A stretch of 7,313 nt of DNA from Flavobacteriaceae bacterium (lineage in GTDB: Bacteria > Bacteroidota > Bacteroidia > Flavobacteriales > Flavobacteriaceae), in NCBI GenBank assembly GCA_023700885.1, contig JAMPYA010000109.1, positions 1 through 7,313 on the forward strand, in the 5' to 3' direction. Positions 5,826-7,313 of the stretch are shown here, in pieces (the first letter of the stretch is position 1; the number at the start of each line of letters is the position of its first letter). The position numbers were made by a program, and so were the translations under genes. The notes under the pieces are model-generated. The model did no database searches. It was not told where the DNA came from and saw nothing but the letters and a program-made list of their open reading frames with translations.

Positions 5826-6383
5826 ATGAAAGCATTTTTAGTAGGAGATCAAGTAGCTGTTTTAGATGTAGCTTTGAAAGGAGTAGTTATAAAAGTTTCA
5901 GAAAATATAGTAATTATTGAAACTGAAGACGGATTTAAAATGGATTTTACGCCCAAAGAATTAGTGAAAATAGTTAGTGAACAAGGTGAATTATCTAAGT
6001 TTAGTGATATTCATATGGAGCAAATGTTGAAAGAAAAGCAAATTGAAAATCCGAAGCGATCCTTTCAAAAAATGCCCAAAGTTGACAAAATGCCTGCTAT
6101 GGAAGTTGATTTACATATTCATCAACTCATATCATCAACCAGAGGAATGAGTAATTATGAAATTTTATCACTTCAATTAGATGAAGCAGAACGAAAAATA
6201 CAGTTTGCAAAATCAAAAAAAATTCAGAGGGTTGTGTTTATTCATGGAGTAGGACAAGGCGTTTTGCAACAAGCACTTTATGAATTATTTCAAAAATATC
6301 ATGTCGATTATTACGCTGCTTCATTTCAAAAATACGGAATGGGAGCAACAGAAATTTACATTTATCAAAATGCTAAAGATTAA
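5826..6383 (+). CDS. DUF2027/Smr domain-containing protein (MutS2 C-terminal-like)
   Basis: A 185-residue protein. The N-terminal 50 residues form a small beta-rich segment (VGDQVAVLDVALKGVVIKV, then VIIETEDGFKMDFTPKELV), as in bacteroidetal DUF2027/Smr proteins. A charged linker follows (about 50-90). The Smr domain starts at MEVDLHIHQL (92-101) and includes the signature VFIHGVGQGVLQQAL (137-151) and the end motif YGMGATEIYI (170-179). Smr domains bind nucleic acids and some act as nucleases on branched DNA or on RNA; activity of this protein is not established. The DLH.H and HGxGxG motifs are intact. I chose the ATG at 5826 because it begins the conserved domain; an in-frame ATG at 5739 would add 29 residues that overlap the minus-strand ORF. 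The cysteine desulfurase gene follows after 9 bp, suggesting cotranscription. Confidence 0.88.
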   Translation: MKAFLVGDQVAVLDVALKGVVIKVSENIVIIETEDGFKMDFTPKELVKIVSEQGELSKFSDIHMEQMLKEKQIENPKRSFQKMPKVDKMPAMEVDLHIHQLISSTRGMSNYEILSLQLDEAERKIQFAKSKKIQRVVFIHGVGQGVLQQALYELFQKYHVDYYAASFQKYGMGATEIYIYQNAKD

Positions 6384-6392
6384 GTTACTATT

Positions 6393-7313
6393 ATGAATAA
6401 AATATATTTAGACAATGCTGCAACTACGGCTATAAGACCAACAGTTATTGATAGTATAACAGATGCCATGAAAACAGTTTATGGCAACCCGTCTTCCGTT
6501 CATCAGTTTGGTAGAAGTGCAAAATCTATGTTAGAAACGGCTCGAAAAAATATTTCGAATCACCTAAAAGTCAGTTCCTCTGAAATTTATTTTACTGCTG
6601 GCGGAAGTGAAGCCAATAACTTAATATTGTGGAACGCCGTTGCACACTTAGGTGTTAAAAGAATTATTACTTCTAATATTGAACATCACGCTGTTTTACA
6701 CAAAATATTAGCCCTAAAATCTCATTATAATTTCGAATTAGAATTTGTTCAATTAGATCTGTTCGGACAAATAGATTTAAATCACTTAAAAGAATTACTA
6801 GAAGATTCTTCCTTAAAAACATTAGTTTCTTTAATGTATGTTAATAATGAAATTGGTAATATTTTGGATATTGACAAAGTGAGTCAGTTGTGTAAAAATA
6901 ATAATGCCTTATTTCATTCTGATACTGTACAAGGAATAGGTCATTTAAAGTTAGATTTACAAAAAACACCTATTAATTTTATTACCGCCAGCGCTCATAA
7001 ATTTCACGGTCCAAAAGGTGTTGGATTTTTATGTGTAAAAAAAGGGATTGCTGTTAAACCGATGTTAATTGGCGGTGAACAAGAAAAAGGTTTGCGGGCA
7101 GGAACAGAAAATATTCACAGTATTTTGGGGATGGATAAAGCCTTAACTATATCTTTAAACAACTTAGCAGTAGAAGAAGTATATATTCAAAACCTTAAAA
7201 CATATTTTATCAATCAACTTAAAGAAATTGCCGGAATTGAATTTAATGGCATGTCAGCCGATCCAATTAAGAGTAGTTATCATATCTTAAATGTTAGATT
7301 TCCTGTTGAAACC
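6393..7313 (+). CDS. Cysteine desulfurase (IscS/NifS family, class V aminotransferase fold), 3' partial
   Basis: The frame is open for 307 codons from the ATG at 6393 to the window edge. Family landmarks appear in order: the N-terminal IYLDNAATT (4-12), GNPSSVHQFGR (31-41), GGSEANN (70-76) for cofactor phosphate binding, the IEHHAVL histidine (H98) that stacks on PLP, SDTVQ (D177, Q180), and ASAHKFHGPKGVG with the PLP-binding lysine K203, then GGEQEKGLRAGTEN (227-240). Spacing agrees closely with IscS (His104, Asp180, Gln183, Lys206 in E. coli). The catalytic Cys loop, near residue 328 in E. coli IscS, lies beyond the window, so completeness and subgroup cannot be judged. The enzyme takes sulfur from L-cysteine, giving alanine and a persulfide for Fe-S cluster or thiolated tRNA synthesis. 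No iscU, suf or tRNA-thiolation gene is visible to show which pathway it serves. Confidence 0.94.
   Translation, partial: MNKIYLDNAATTAIRPTVIDSITDAMKTVYGNPSSVHQFGRSAKSMLETARKNISNHLKVSSSEIYFTAGGSEANNLILWNAVAHLGVKRIITSNIEHHAVLHKILALKSHYNFELEFVQLDLFGQIDLNHLKELLEDSSLKTLVSLMYVNNEIGNILDIDKVSQLCKNNNALFHSDTVQGIGHLKLDLQKTPINFITASAHKFHGPKGVGFLCVKKGIAVKPMLIGGEQEKGLRAGTENIHSILGMDKALTISLNNLAVEEVYIQNLKTYFINQLKEIAGIEFNGMSADPIKSSYHILNVRFPVET

Noticed and set aside
1..7313. tRNA or rRNA genes, CRISPR arrays, insertion sequences, phage genes or defence systems
   Set aside because: Nearly all the DNA is accounted for by recognisable housekeeping and respiratory genes. I saw no regularly spaced repeats, transposase motifs, terminal inverted repeats or tRNA-like folds.

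Overview
The window looks like a chromosomal segment of an AT-rich Bacteroidota, most likely a member of the Flavobacteriia. This rests on the low GC content, the lack of clear Shine-Dalgarno sequences before most starts, the flavobacterial style of the cbb3 oxidase proteins, and a TAnnTTTG-type promoter element before ccoG. The assignment is inferred from content; no rRNA or other marker gene is present.

Region 1 (1-3809) is the distal part of a cbb3-type (high oxygen affinity) cytochrome c oxidase locus. In order it holds the 3' end of ccoO (probably a fused ccoNO), ccoQ, a short mono-haem ccoP, ccoG (polyferredoxin-like assembly factor), ccoH (assembly factor) and a TauE/SafE (DsbD_2-like) membrane protein. 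Structural genes are separated by 2 bp or overlap. A 111-bp gap with a 14-bp inverted repeat and a promoter-like element separates the structural genes from the assembly genes.

Region 2 (3820-5468) holds two tandem, intact but diverged polyphosphate kinase 2 (PPK2) genes. They follow the SafE-like gene by 10 bp and each other by 2 bp, so they can be read as an extension of the oxidase operon. A hairpin with a T-tract at 5514-5540 is a plausible end of this long transcription unit.

Region 3 (5552-7313) has a small minus-strand gene of unknown function, a divergent gene for a DUF2027/Smr-domain protein, and 9 bp later the start of an IscS/NifS-type cysteine desulfurase that runs off the window before its catalytic cysteine.

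Functionally, the left part serves microaerobic respiration: CcoNOQP is the enzyme, and CcoG, CcoH and the SafE-like protein help with copper handling and assembly. The PPK2 pair would interconvert polyphosphate and nucleotides, possibly storing or recovering phosphoryl groups when respiration changes. The right part belongs to nucleic-acid-associated (Smr) and Fe-S/sulfur-transfer functions. Most of the content is ordinary for this lineage. The points most worth a second look are the paired PPK2 genes attached to the oxidase locus, the short mono-haem CcoP, the ccoP-ccoG intergenic repeat and the small minus-strand ORF.
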